A stretch of DNA of 64,000 bases from Calonectria ilicicola (Eukaryota > Ascomycota > Sordariomycetes > Hypocreales > Nectriaceae). Location of the stretch: the NCBI GenBank assembly GCA_020809705.1, contig CP085831.1:2790001-2854000 (forward strand), written 5' to 3'. A program made the translations under genes and the position numbers. Below are positions 1-11,383 of the stretch, in pieces (the stretch's first letter is position 1; every line of letters starts with the position of its first letter). A model generated the notes under the pieces. It made no database searches, was not told where the DNA came from, and saw only the letters and a list, made by a program, of their open reading frames with translations.

Positions 1-1149
1 TTTGTCAGTTTTAGGAAATTTGGTACCCCAGCACCCCCATCAGACTCCCCAAACTAATGCCCACTCCAACATGCAGGGTCGGAAAAGCAACCGAACTGCC
101 AAGGCTGAGATCATGTTCGTCCAGATTCGAAGTAATCATGGCCCACTTCTGCAATAGAAAAGAGGACATTCGTTAGTCGGTTGATAACGCTATTGGTCAT
201 GATTTGATAACAACTGAAATCCAAAATGGGGAGTATGGTTATCGTGTGACAGCAAAATAAAAGAAATTCGGAAATCTTATACTCGCGCTGCATTCCTTAC
301 CGACAGGTATTTTTTAAACGAGAACGCACAAATGGCCAAATAAACAATCCGTAAAGCACAACCAATATCAATCCATTAGGAAGTAGCAATGACCATCCCA
401 AACCAGAATTCTTATTGTATCCAGTATGAGCCGCGTCGTGCGATCACCCAGAATCGGCCAGCAAGTGCAGCAAATCTGAGGTGGCTTTTCTAATCGGGAT
501 GTCGCGTGTTTCACTGGATCTTCAACACCAGAATTTCTGGGCGATCCATGTTTCGCAGAATGGTGTACCGTGCGTGGTGGGCTCGCAACGCAGGGCATGT
601 AGACGAAATCATTCATTGTCTTTTTTCTCGTGCATTGAGCTACCGTCCGCTGGCTTGCTTCATGGCCGCTCAAAACTTGCCCACATGCACATCACACCAG
701 AAAAGAGCGCGCAACAGAGAAACGGAACCGAGCCTTGACCGATTCTCATCTTGCAAAAAATGCAACCAAACTGGCTCACGCGTCGTGTTTTTGTTTTTAG
801 CCAAAAGCCGCAACTGGTATTTTACATGGTTAAGAAATTCATTTATTCATCACCGCACGCATCTGCCACCTTTGTGGTGATGCTGAGGGAAATCCTGGTC
901 GAACCCGACGCCTGTCTTTATACCTAAACAAACATGAACAACCAACACATGCCACATCCAAAGCCTGCTCCCGGTCCAAAAAGAACTGTGTGAATTGGCG
1001 ACTTGTCAACGACGTCAACCTGAGTTTGCGAATCGCTAGAACCGTCGTCTCTGCGCAGAAGGCAATGCAATCTCTGTGAATCCCATTCGTGAGAACTTTC
1101 CTTGGCTGTTGCCGTGTCCTCCTGCCATGACCCAGTCTGGGTCCGCTGG
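1..1149. other. No intact gene seen at left edge
   Basis: Only short, unconvincing open frames on both strands. The part nearest the decayed gene (about 840-1149) may hold more of its 3' end: on the minus strand protein-like segments appear in two different frames there, but I could not join them convincingly. Confidence 0.5.
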
Positions 1150-1890
1150 TCAGCATTTTCCAAAAAAAAAAACTTGGTCAGACGCCAATGCATCTTTGGG
1201 CTGTTTGCGATCTAGCATATTCCAGTTGGAATACAGCCTCTGACACCTAAGGCAGGGCGCCTTAGGGTCGAAGCTGTACCCGTCAAAGGCCCAGCTCCGG
1301 ATCGGACCTTGGTCGGAGGAGGGAAGGGCATCGCAGCCCTGAACCTGGTTGACCAGCTGTTTATGGGCAAAAACAGCGTCGACGATGTTGTGGTTCGGGT
1401 TGACATCTTCGATGACAGGGAGCAAGAGAGACTTGCGCTCCGCATTGCGCCGTTTGACAGAGGAGTTAAACTCCTGCGTTAGGGCATCGATCTTCTGCTT
1501 AACCAGATGTCGCCTCCGTTATCAAGTCGAGCATCACTGACAAGCTTGATAGCGTCGGCAAAAAGCCTTAATTCATGGCAGACGACCTTGGTGGCACCGG
1601 TGAGAACAATCCCAGTGTTAATGTCTAGGACGACATCGAGGCACCTGGAACGCCAGGCATCCTGTGGCTTCTCGGTGTCGGCGGACTTCTAAGCCGCAGA
1701 CACCGTGGCCCAGCCATCCCGCATCCGCCGGAATAGCTCCAAAGCTGCTGCAAAGTTAGTCTTTGTTCTTTCACGGGTTGGCGGGAGTCCATACGCTTCC
1801 TGTCTCAGAACTCATGGGCAGGCTTGTTTGCACCGAGCTCAGCCCGAGCTACAAGCAGCTGGTTTTTGACAAGCAACTCCCCTCGGTAGA
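1150..1890 (-). pseudogene. Decayed gene for a fungal protein of unknown function
   Basis: Read on the minus strand, protein-like sequence continues through three pieces in different frames. The first ends near 1805. The second runs from about 1805 to 1510 and has an in-frame TAG at 1689-1691. The third runs from about 1518 to 1150 and includes a Cys-rich stretch (CLRCQRLYSNW) after a DGYSFDP segment. At least one frameshift lies around 1505-1518, another near 1805-1815. No fungal intron with donor, branch site and acceptor repairs these breaks; one GTATGG..ACTAAC..GCAG candidate at about 1746-1792 leads into a frame that closes soon after. The TAG could be a C-to-T change of a Gln codon, which would fit RIP-type mutation, but that is inference. 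I do not recognise a named family with certainty. Confidence 0.5.
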
Positions 1891-3177
1891 GTGAGTAAAG
1901 TAATCTCACCCAAACTGAGAAGTCATGGTGTGGGTGGTCGGATGCACTCAAAAGAAAATGATGGGGAGAGAAGGAAAGAATGGATGCGAAACGGGGGATG
2001 GAATGGGATTTATATGCCCAAAAAAAACAAACATGGCTGTACTGAAATGTGTTTGATCTCACCAAGTCAGTGAATCAGAGCCCACTCAGCAAGTCACACC
2101 CGTGACGCCACCCACTCAATGGAAACCTACCCCGTGCATCATCGCACAGACACCATGCTCACAATGACACGAACACTTAGAGCTCGATCTTTGGGTTCCC
2201 ATAAAGCCAAAATACAATGTTGAATCATGATGGATTTCCCGCGTATAGCCAAAGATGATGAATCGCTGCCAGTGTCCAGGATTTTCGACCAGATCACTCG
2301 TCAAGCAAAGCTGTCACATTGCCGGCTACGGCAAAAGTGAAGTGAACACTCCGCTAATGCGTAGTGCAATGGTGCCCCATATCCGTTTGACAAAAGCTGT
2401 ATCAAGGTACCGCACACAGAGAGTGGGCACACAGAGTAGGCACACAAACAAACAGTTTCCGGGGGAAAATTGATAATCCGCAATAAGACCCGCTGCAAGC
2501 GGGTTCCATGTGCAGCCAACAATTCAGAGGGTTCAAGGTCGGCAGAGAGTGGAGGAGAGTCCGTTATGCGGATGGGTTTGAGCTGTGCTGTGCTGTGAGG
2601 GTCGTGGACATATCGACGGGAGCCTTGTCCCTGTCATCGGCACATGCTGAGTAGGATTGATATGGCATCGCTTCTTGCCGTGCGGCTGTGTTCGGCTGTC
2701 GCAACCATCAAAGATTCCGGCTAGCCATGTAAAAATGGCCATCGTGATTTGATATTCTACAATCTGCCCAAATGTTTTGCTGAGTGCGGGTTGAGGCAGC
2801 AGGTACACATAAAACTATTAAAAATCTATAAGTAAATAAAATTTATTTATTTATTTTACGAATTCTTTTATATTTTTTTCTATAAGTGTCGTCAGATGCA
2901 TTGAGTCGCACTTGTGTGTTAGTTAGTACGCTGTTTTAGCTTGCCTGCGGTCTTGACTATTTCCCTGTTGCCGTTATCTTGGTGCCGCCTATTCCAGGCA
3001 TCCGATCTACACAACAGACGTGTTCAGGCTTCGAGTGTTCTTGGGCAACCCACTTGGACTTGACCTGTCCCAAACTCCCACTGCATCCAAAGAAACCTCT
3101 TTGGCTGGGCTCAAAGCGGTGCACCCCTGATGCGAACCCGGCTGGACATTTTTCATGTTCAAACATCATCCGCAAAC
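1891..3177. other. Intergenic stretch, nothing identified
   Basis: No supported gene. A short AT-rich tract at about 2812-2886 stands out from its surroundings. It could be a small footprint of the same mutation process that shaped the right end of the window, or simply a promoter or terminator region. Confidence 0.4.
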
Positions 3178-4833
3178 ATGGAGGGCCGAGCCTCACGAAA
3201 CACCTCGCTTGCTCGTCGTCCGCAGGACCTGGACTTCGAAATCAAGGAGGACTCTCCAGAGGCAGATGACCAAATTCGAGGGCCTTCCATTCTCCACACT
3301 GAGGCTCCCAGGTTGCGTCGCTTCGATAGCTTGAATCGCTCCACTCGAAACTCCCTGTTCTCGCTCCCAAAAGTTCGAGGATCACACCGACCAGCCATCA
3401 GCGATCTACTCCATGAACACATTGATCGCCTTCAGCTCGAGTCTCATAAAGTCAAAGAAAAAATGGCCCAGGAAGAGATTCACCGACTTGAGCAGCGTCA
3501 GCGTTGCATTGATGCAACCACTGCTTTCAGAGAAATCTTGAACAATCTGTGGCCAGAGTCACCTGAAGAATACCACCAAGTCCGAGCCAGCATCTTCAAG
3601 GACTGGGTCAACGCTACTGAAGCAGAGAAAGCCAAGATTTCCATCTTTGTCGAACTGCGAGCGGAGGAGAATGACTGGCCTCCCAATGCCCCACTGACCA
3701 CCTGGATGAAGTACGTCAGAAGCATTCAGAAACTGCACAATGTGTCGGGGTACCACGCGTGGAGTTTGCAAGTTGTTCATTTGGTCGAAAAGTTTGTCAC
3801 CAAGTATCGCAACTTCAATCTCAAAGTCAAGCCCGCCGTTTTCAAGGACGCATTCGAGAAGGCTGACTGGAGATTCGACAACGATGACACAGACACCATC
3901 AATCGCATGCTTGGTGGCACTGATGAATCCAAATTTCCCGACGGTCCCCCTCAGCTAGATCTCCGCCTGAATGGCACCTACAAGGGTCTCCCGCTTGGCT
4001 TGAGAATCCACGGAAGCCCCTTCAAGTTCCCCGAGCCAGAAGACTCTTTGATTTCCCACTATTCACGTCGCATGGAAATCATCCTCGCAGAGAAGCTGTT
4101 CATTGGTCTCCGGTATAACTCTCTTTCTTCAAACTCACCCTCGACCTACAATGAAGTGAAGAGCCCCGTGGAGCAAAAGGTCATGTTCATGCTCCCCCTT
4201 GGTAAGTAAAATAACCTTTTTTCCCCAGTTCTTTTCCATCTATTATTGCCCCTATTCCCAATTTCCCTTTCTCAATATGCTTTCGGTTTATATTTGACTC
4301 AGCTAACAAATTCAGGTAACGTTTTGTACGATGAATCCAAAACAGAAGACAGAAAGAACTTGGCCAAGGACGACAAAGAGGACTGGACCGAAACCATGTT
4401 TGTCTTGGTACTACAACTCCAAGAGGATGGAACCCCTGGCGACTTTTACCTTGTTCGCAATGGCACCGACAAAAACTGGGATGGTGAATATTCCCTCGTT
4501 GATGTCGGATTCGATGATGACAAGGATTGGGGCAAGGATTGGCCCTTCAACGTAGCAAGGATCGACATCGGAGGATTGCCTCGGTCATCACTGTTCTCTC
4601 TGCCCGACAGAGTCTCTGATGATCCGGGTGAGCTTCAGCTCGAAATCATCTCTCGTTCTTCGTTGGAGTATGCAGATGTCGCCCACAAAGTATCCAAGGA
4701 GCGGGAGCTTGTGGGCATGTTCGTCGTTGGTGATTTGGGTGGTGATTCAAACGGTGATAGTGACGAGGGTGGCGATTCAGGCCGGGAAGGAGATCAGGAC
4801 AAATATGGGGGATATGCTCACTTGATTTGGTGA
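3178..4833 (+). CDS. Hypothetical protein with coiled coil and acidic C-terminus
   Basis: Two exons, 3178-4201 and 4316-4833. The 114-base intron has GTAAGT, GCTAAC and TTCAG signals, and joining it keeps the frame (phase 1), giving about 513 residues. The ATG at 3178 begins a Ser/Arg-rich leader; an in-frame ATG at 3130 would add 16 residues. Visible parts are a basic, Ser-rich first 75 residues, a charged coiled-coil-like helix at about residues 75-115 rich in Glu, Lys, Gln and Leu, a mixed globular region, and a Gly/Asp/Ser-rich acidic tail just before the end. No transmembrane segment or signal peptide is seen. I do not recognise the family. It lies 666 bases upstream of the NACHT-ankyrin gene in the same orientation, but its C-terminus shows no copy of that protein's N-terminal motif, so a receptor/effector link is not supported. 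Confidence 0.75.
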
Positions 4834-5499
4834 GGATTAGAAACGACATTGTAGAGGGCCTCCATGTTCGGTGCTCCTCTAATCATGTTTGTGCCGCTAC
4901 GTTCGTAATAATTCCGTAGCATAGCTTCATATGCCATCACTACTGGCTATAATAAAATCCGGATCTCAGCTCATGACTTCTATTCGTTGCTAATTGGTCT
5001 TGGCAGGGCTTCTGTTGACTTATACATCAAGGACTGCCCGATATGCCCCCGGAGCTATCTGTTTACTCGTACCCATATGGAATTGAGACTTTCATACACA
5101 TTGTTCACGCGCAACTAGTCTTTTGATTACATTGTTCCTTCTATGTATCTCGTTTGGCTACAATGAACCCCTCAGCAACTAGCTAGGGCGAAACAGGACG
5201 TAAAATCTGCTGTGGCGTTGTCTATTTGCACAATTTGTCATGCCTTCTACTGAAATGCTTGGTTGAGTTGTGTTGCCACATAATTGCAGAGCGCCTCGAT
5301 GCAAATTTTATTCCAAATCATGTTACTGAAAGATAATCCTGTCATTGGATAATCTTTGGACGCGGCTGACGTTTAAGCGCCCTACTCACGTGCATGAATC
5401 CACCAGCGTCTTACTATGCACGCGGATATTATGTCGACTAAGCAATGGAATGAAAAGCACGCATAACATTGACGTTAGGCGACCTGTTGTTAATCTAAA
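4834..5499. other. Intergenic region upstream of NACHT-ankyrin gene
   Basis: Terminator and promoter space between two co-directional genes. No further gene or repeat is seen. Confidence 0.5.
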
Positions 5500-8349
5500 A
5501 TGAGCGACACTGTATTTCATGGACCGGTCAGCGGTCACAATGTTGTTGCCAGCCTGTGTGCTTCAGGAACCGCAAGCATCACCATCAACAATGATTATGG
5601 GGGGCAAGTCGGCAGCGGCCGGCACCAGGGCCCGCTCCGGGATACTTCTAGTGGGACTATTGTCGGTAAGTTGCAAGTGGGCGGCTCAGGTGTAGTCCAT
5701 ATCGGGAACTCGAACCAAAATGCACCGACCGATGAGGAGAAATGCCTCCAGGCATTGTTCCAAACGGATCCGGCCAATGTTCGCAAGGAAATCATCTCAG
5801 CCAAAGGCAAGAAAACGGAGGGAACTTGCAAATGGGTTGAGTCTACAAAGGAGTTCCAGGGTTGGAAGCAATCGCCATCTGGTCTATTGTGGATATACGG
5901 CAGCCCTGGAAAGGGAAAGACCTTCATCGCTATCCATCTTACTCAAGTCTTGGAGGCCATGGCCGGAACACAACCTGACGCAGTTGTCACATATTTCTTC
6001 TGCGATAACATGAACTCTAAGCGGAATACTGCCGTCAGTATCCTCCGGGGGCTCATATATCAGCTCCTCGATCATGAAGCCTCTCTTATTTCTGTCATGC
6101 TCCCGAAGTGGAAAGTTCAACAATCTGACCTTTTTTGCGCCCATTCATTTGAGTCTTTGTGGGACATCTTTTTGTTGATGGTGGAAAGTTCCAGTGCCCA
6201 GGCTGTGCACTGTGTGCTTGATGCTCTAGATGAATGCGACGACAAGTCTCAACAGATGTTGCTTGTCAAAATCCGAGCACTGTTCGATGATGACGAAAAC
6301 CCCCACCAGCAGCATAGGAAAAAGTTGAAGATTGCAGTTCTCAGCAGAGCGTACCCAGAGCGGCTTCACGAAGCTCTTTCTCGATTTCCTCACATCAATG
6401 TCGATGATACCCAGGCCGCGATGGAAGACATCTCTCTCTACATCAAACTCCAAGCAGATCAGCTTTCAAGGATGAAGAATATTACTGACTCGAAATTGCA
6501 CGAGAAAATAAATATGACCTTCCAAGAGCGCTCTGAGAACTCGTTTCTTTGGGTCAGCTTCATGTCCCAGGACCTTAAGCAAAAGTCGGTTGGAGAGCTA
6601 GAGTCGTCCCTCGAGAAGCTTCCAAAGGGCCTTGATGCTGTCTACGAGCGCATTATATCCATGATTGACACAGAAAATAAGGACATAATCCAGAAGCTAT
6701 TACTTTGGGTTACGTTGGCTGGTAGACCTTTGACCATTTTAGAACTTTGTGAAGCTCTAGATATTTCTGAGACTGAGTGTTTGACGCGCGAACAGGTGTG
6801 TAGCGATTACATCAAATCCTGTGCACATCTGCTTCAAGTGCGAGAGTTTCAGTTTGAACATAGACCAACGATCATGGTTACCCTGGTGCACCAAAGCGCC
6901 AAGACCTTCCTTCTTGGTGGTTCAGGAGTTAGGACGGCCATAGTGGAGGACCAGCCAGGGCACAAACACATGACAAATCGCCTCCTTTCTTATCTTTCCG
7001 AGTACTACAATTCCATTCGAGATCGAGAGCCGCCAAATAAGATATTCCATTTGCTCAACTACGCCACTCTAGGATGGCCATACCATTTCGAACAGCTTGG
7101 AGATGACATTCAGGAGGTCATGGAGGAGAATAACGACTTCTTTTCGGACGGATCAAAGCTAAGGCTTCGCCTTTGGGGCGCGATGAACCATGATGCGATA
7201 CCCTTACTCAATTTGGCCTGCCTGTATGGCCTCCTTAACTTGGCCAAGCACGCAATTGAGAAAGAGAAGAAAAGGTGGCAATATCTGTTAGGCTTTCGCG
7301 CAGCTCTCAACTTTCCTTGGGGCAGGAAGCACGACACACCTCTCCATATGGCTTGCTCTGGGGAATTTAGTGACATCCTCAAGCTTCTTCTAGACGCCGG
7401 CGCTGATCTGAGCGTAAAGGATGATATGGACCACACCGCCCTTTTCTACGTGCTTCGGCACGGGAAATCCGAATGCTGTTCGATATTGATGGAGACGGAA
7501 CAGGGCCAGAAACTTCTGACCGAGTGTCAAGAGGAATATCTACACTCAGCCGTATGGGGAGGAAGCGAGGAGGTGTGCCAGATTTTGATTGAAAAGTACA
7601 ATTTGTCACTAAGCCTGGAGGATCAACATGGAAACACGCCTCTTTCAACCGCAATCAAATCGAGCCACCTGGATCTCGCGCGCAAGCTTGTCAGCAAATG
7701 GCACGCCTCCACTGCCAACCACCATAAACTACTTTTCAACTGCCTAGACTGTTGGTCCAATGTGTCGCAAACCAGACAGGCCCTTAATCTCGTAATTAAT
7801 GAGTGGGGGGTTGACATTAATGGCATACATGACGACGGATGCTCTCATTTGTGCTCGCTTTTCTCGCAGAAACAAGTCCTTGAATCCACTGAACTTTTCA
7901 AGGTGTTGCTTTCTTACAACGCTGACTGGGGGTTTCGTCACACACAAGGTGATACAATTCTCCATTGTGCATTACGCAAGATTCACGCGGTGAATATCAC
8001 ATACGATGTCTTAAAGGAGTTGGTCAAGCCTGGCAGGTTGGATATTAATGCTCTGAATGCACGCGGTCAGACGCCACTACATATTTTCACGCCACAGCTT
8101 GACAAATATTCTCGTTATCATCCGGGGGGTGCACGACCGATTTTCGAGGTGTGTAAAGATCTTTTGGATTTGGGGGCTCGTCGAGATATCAAGGATACCG
8201 ATGGATCTACTGCCCTAGACTTTGCAAATGAATCACTGGAGAGGGGAGGAGAACATCTGCAACCACGATTCATTGCAGAAATTGAGGAAGTGATTGGGGC
8301 TTTGGAATCCTATGCCACGGTTCCAATGCTCTCCATCACCGAAATTTGA
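5500..8349 (+). CDS. NACHT-ankyrin NLR-like receptor with N-terminal amyloid-motif-like repeats
   Basis: Single exon, 949 residues. Residues 14-34 and 53-73 form two similar 21-residue segments (pattern V-x-x-L, Gly, then a hydrophobic-x-I-x-N turn), rich in Gly, Ser and Asn. They resemble the HET-s-related amyloid motifs found at the N-terminus of some fungal NLRs. Next comes a linker of the type that precedes fungal NACHT domains (CLQALFQTDP). The NACHT NTPase has Walker A GSPGKGKT at residues 134-141 and Walker B VLDALDE at 239-245, followed by a helical region. Ankyrin repeats run from about residue 610 to 925 (PLHMAC, LLLDAGADL, TPLH-type helices). Fungal NLRs of this kind are cytosolic sensors for self/non-self recognition; ATP binding drives oligomerisation and the N-terminal motif can template an amyloid signal to an effector. 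The amyloid role is inferred here from pattern only. No neighbouring effector carrying a matching C-terminal motif was found. Confidence 0.88.
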   Translation: MSDTVFHGPVSGHNVVASLCASGTASITINNDYGGQVGSGRHQGPLRDTSSGTIVGKLQVGGSGVVHIGNSNQNAPTDEEKCLQALFQTDPANVRKEIISAKGKKTEGTCKWVESTKEFQGWKQSPSGLLWIYGSPGKGKTFIAIHLTQVLEAMAGTQPDAVVTYFFCDNMNSKRNTAVSILRGLIYQLLDHEASLISVMLPKWKVQQSDLFCAHSFESLWDIFLLMVESSSAQAVHCVLDALDECDDKSQQMLLVKIRALFDDDENPHQQHRKKLKIAVLSRAYPERLHEALSRFPHINVDDTQAAMEDISLYIKLQADQLSRMKNITDSKLHEKINMTFQERSENSFLWVSFMSQDLKQKSVGELESSLEKLPKGLDAVYERIISMIDTENKDIIQKLLLWVTLAGRPLTILELCEALDISETECLTREQVCSDYIKSCAHLLQVREFQFEHRPTIMVTLVHQSAKTFLLGGSGVRTAIVEDQPGHKHMTNRLLSYLSEYYNSIRDREPPNKIFHLLNYATLGWPYHFEQLGDDIQEVMEENNDFFSDGSKLRLRLWGAMNHDAIPLLNLACLYGLLNLAKHAIEKEKKRWQYLLGFRAALNFPWGRKHDTPLHMACSGEFSDILKLLLDAGADLSVKDDMDHTALFYVLRHGKSECCSILMETEQGQKLLTECQEEYLHSAVWGGSEEVCQILIEKYNLSLSLEDQHGNTPLSTAIKSSHLDLARKLVSKWHASTANHHKLLFNCLDCWSNVSQTRQALNLVINEWGVDINGIHDDGCSHLCSLFSQKQVLESTELFKVLLSYNADWGFRHTQGDTILHCALRKIHAVNITYDVLKELVKPGRLDINALNARGQTPLHIFTPQLDKYSRYHPGGARPIFEVCKDLLDLGARRDIKDTDGSTALDFANESLERGGEHLQPRFIAEIEEVIGALESYATVPMLSITEI
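5539..5718 (+). repeat. Two amyloid-motif-like 21-residue coding repeats
   Basis: Codons 14-34 (5539-5601) and 53-73 (5656-5718) of the NACHT-ankyrin gene align without gaps. Shared positions include V, L, G, a hydrophobic pair and a final Ile-x-Asn. They are separated by 18 residues of Gly/Arg/Ser-rich linker. The similarity is at protein level only and weak at DNA level. Confidence 0.5.
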
Positions 8350-8911
8350 ACAAGAAAAGCAGGAATCGCTTCTGATTCATCCTGTCGTCGATAAGAAGGT
8401 CCATGCATCACTAGCGTGAATGATGTATTCCTACAGCGCTCATAAAATTTGATATCAGTCATGAAGATTGACTTGGGGCTACTGTTTTTGTAATGGGTCT
8501 TTGTTTGTAGCATGGCAGCGTGGATCATGATACGGAGGGGCATTTCTCTGCGATGATGCAAGACGAAGAAACGGTTATGGCGGTGGTATGTATACATAGC
8601 AACCACAACCCCATTAGATTGACAAATCACAACACCCCACCGTAAATATATTTCTTGTGCTTGTCCCTCATTTTTTTTTTTTTTTCGCTTTTTTCTTTTT
8701 CCTCTTCCCTTTCGCTTTGCAAGACAACAACAGTTCACAAGGACAGCCCTAAGGCGGTCTGTGATGGCAGAATTCCCAAACAAGCAACCAGCCATTCGTT
8801 CAGTGCCTGCTGCTGCCTAGTATTATTAACCGAAGATCAACCGTAAGCGCATTCTCGTTCACGCTTATCCACCATCATCTTTCCACCTCCTCCATCATCG
8901 GCTCGACCGCG
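8350..8911. promoter_or_regulatory. Intergenic region with long pyrimidine tract upstream of the 8912 gene
   Basis: A T-run followed by a C/T-rich stretch at about 8665-8720 lies some 200 bases ahead of the ATG at 8912. Such pyrimidine tracts are common just upstream of transcription starts in moulds. A second CT-rich patch lies at about 8865-8900. The role is inferred from position. Confidence 0.35.
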
Positions 8912-10576
8912 ATGACGAGCAGTCCCCCAACCAGCGGCGACTCGACACAGCCATTTTCATGGTCTGGGTTAGTGACCAAATCCCAAGCGAGCCCGTCTAC
9001 GTGGCCAGCTGTGCCGCTCTGCTCGATGGCGCGCTGCCCACAGAATGTTCCCTCGCACCCGAGACCGGGAAATGCCGACTCCTACTCACCAGGTGCGCCT
9101 GCTGAAAGGACCGGGGTCTCGGTGGCCGCGGACGGTGAGTAGCGGCTCTGTTTGTTCCAACAGGTCGCGTAAGGCGCTCGCATGCGGTTCTGCTTGCGAC
9201 GCCTTGCTCTCTGTCTGCTTCCGTTAGCGATACTTTCTGTGCTGCGGCGTCGCGTCGTGTCCTGGGCGGCGGGCTTTCCTTTCCTTTGAGCCAACTCTCC
9301 GCGCTCGTTGGGGGGATGCTTTGCAACTGGATCAAAGTGAAGTCTGCTCTTGCTTGTGTTTATGCTTACGTGCTGTAATTCTAGGTATCCGTGGGGAACT
9401 GACGCGAAAGATCACAATCCTCCTCTTGAGAACGTGCACGAGAGCGATGTGTCGACTGTCTCCAGCTCGAGTGAGCATGGAGAGCAGGACACGCAGAAAG
9501 TAGATGTCTCTTGTCGACCCAACACCGTGACATGGAAGAACACTGATGGCTGCGACGAATCAGCCCAAGACTTATCCCTCGACTTGTACTTGGATCCCTC
9601 CTCCAATACAGCCTTCTTCAAGCTGTATGGCCACATCTATCTGAAGAAGTCCGGTAAACGCAACCGACAAGCCATATACCTCTTTATATACCCCGAAACC
9701 GTTCAGACAGTATCATGGAAGCCCACAGTTCAAGATACACCCGAGCCCAGCAGTCATTCATTATGCTTTTCCCTGTCGAAGCCGCCCGACTTTGTGATCC
9801 CCAAAGACTGCCCCCTGGAGTCGAAGAATAAGACCCAAGATCTGCTACACTCGATCCATGCACTCGCAAGAGTGACCACCTTCACCGCCCACTTCATCGA
9901 CCAGAAAACAGACTTGCTAACGCGTGAGCAGTTGGCGGCGGTAGCGTCTGCTTTCTCCGAGCGCAGACGCAACCGGCCACTATTGAACAAGGAGCGTGCC
10001 AATCTCACCACCTTGTACGCGGGCACTGGTGGTGAAGTTTTCGACTTCAATCCCAAGCCTACCACTGAGACCGACCCACCACCATACATCAAGGTTGCAC
10101 TTGATTCCAACCAAACCAACGGTAAGCACGGCCCATTTTGTGATTCCTTCAGCTCTCCTAACTCGACCCAAGACAGAAAGCGCCGGCGCACAAGCGACCC
10201 CTCTAGCGACAAACCCGACCTCATCATCTCCCTCCTCCAAACAATAAATAACAAACTCGACACCATGAACGACCGGCTCGACAAGATGGACAACCGCATC
10301 ACGCAGCTTGAGGAGCAGGCTGCGAGTCCGCAACGTCGATGCCGACACGGTACAGAAGAAATGGCAGACCTCTGGCAGACAATAGATAATCGACTGGAGG
10401 ATTCGATGCTGGACATACGATTTGAGGTTCAAGATCAACTCAAGGATACCATTCGTGAGGCGAAGCAGGACATGCAGGATCTGAGCAACAGTGCTCCCGA
10501 GACAATACAGCGTCTAGTGGATGAAAGTGTCAAGGATGTCCTGGGGAAAGCGTCCCTGAGGTTTAATATAGAATAA
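8912..10576 (+). CDS. Hypothetical coiled-coil protein with basic motif
   Basis: Two exons are proposed: 8912-8967 and 9385-10576, joined in phase 2 across a 417-base intron (donor GTTAGT, acceptor TTCTAG). The product is about 415 residues. The intron is long for this genome, so the first exon is the weakest part; the second exon is well supported by its length. Residues about 60-250 look globular with a beta-rich segment. A basic RKRRR motif near residue 283 looks like a nuclear localisation signal. Residues about 300-330 form a regular heptad coiled coil (Leu, Met and Asp/Asn-rich), and a second helical stretch follows at about 350-390. No enzymatic motif is visible. A nuclear or DNA-associated scaffold role is only a guess. 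A GTAAGC..CTAAC..CAG stretch at 10122-10176 mimics an intron but must be retained, because removing it destroys the frame. Confidence 0.7.
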
Positions 10577-11383
10577 TAAACAACGCTAAACCTCATAAAT
10601 TTTGAAGCAGATACGTTGTCAAAGCTCGGGGTGGGGGTCGTTGCTGGTAGTGTTGATCAGACCCATACGCTCGGTTCCAAGGCGCTTATTGACATGCACC
10701 ATTATTGCTCTCCATTTTTTCAAGCTCGACTTTTCATCGGAACAGTACTTTATATCGTGAAATCATCATAAGTTCTCCGGAATAGAAAATTACGTTGATT
10801 CTGTCATCGCAATTTCATGATCTCTAGGGTAAATCACTGGCAAATTTGCTTCACCATATTATCTGATCGGAACAATAGAGTATTCCTCAAGAACGTGAAT
10901 GAATGAAATGGCCAAGAATAAAAAAGCCAAGGAAGTGTATTAATTAGTCGGTTTGGTAGAGAAGCCGATGACTGGATTTTTCCGGAGGGATATTATGGTG
11001 GTAGGTTAGGGAAGCATTCTAACTTTAAAAAATATGGTATCTACTTACGACCCAGGCAACCTCAACACTAGTCATTGCACCAGCATTCATCACTAACACA
11101 ATGGATATTTTTGCAATAAGGAAAATTCAAATTCGCCTATCAAATTAATACCAAAGCCCATAATTGCCAAAGACCCAAAGCTTTCCCCAAGAGCCCTTAA
11201 AGAGGGCTGCCTCGATGGCTTACGAACCATCGTCTTTTCCTCCTTTTTACGCCCCAGAGTGCCCAAGCACTTTATATTATCCATGCATCGTGTATTCATT
11301 TCCATTTTCCTGCATATAATGATCTACCTGGCTCTTTTACTATCGCAATGGGCCAGGAGCCAAAGCTAACCTGGGTGTACAAG
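10577..11383. other. Intergenic space between two convergent genes
   Basis: Tail-to-tail intergenic space of about 800 bases; it should contain both polyadenylation regions. No other gene is supported. Confidence 0.4.

Noticed and set aside
8310..8795. Minus-strand frame with Lys/Arg-rich stretch
   Set aside because: The basic run is the antisense of a T/C-rich promoter tract; the rest has no protein character.
10122..10176. Perfect-looking 55-base intron (GTAAGC, CTAAC, GACAG) in the 8912-10576 gene
   Set aside because: Removing 55 bases shifts the frame and ends the protein within about 25 codons, losing the coiled coil. The open frame runs through it.
9754..10416. Minus-strand frame of 220 codons
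   Set aside because: Antisense shadow of the coiled-coil gene 8912-10576, whose own frame has the better protein character (heptads, basic motif).
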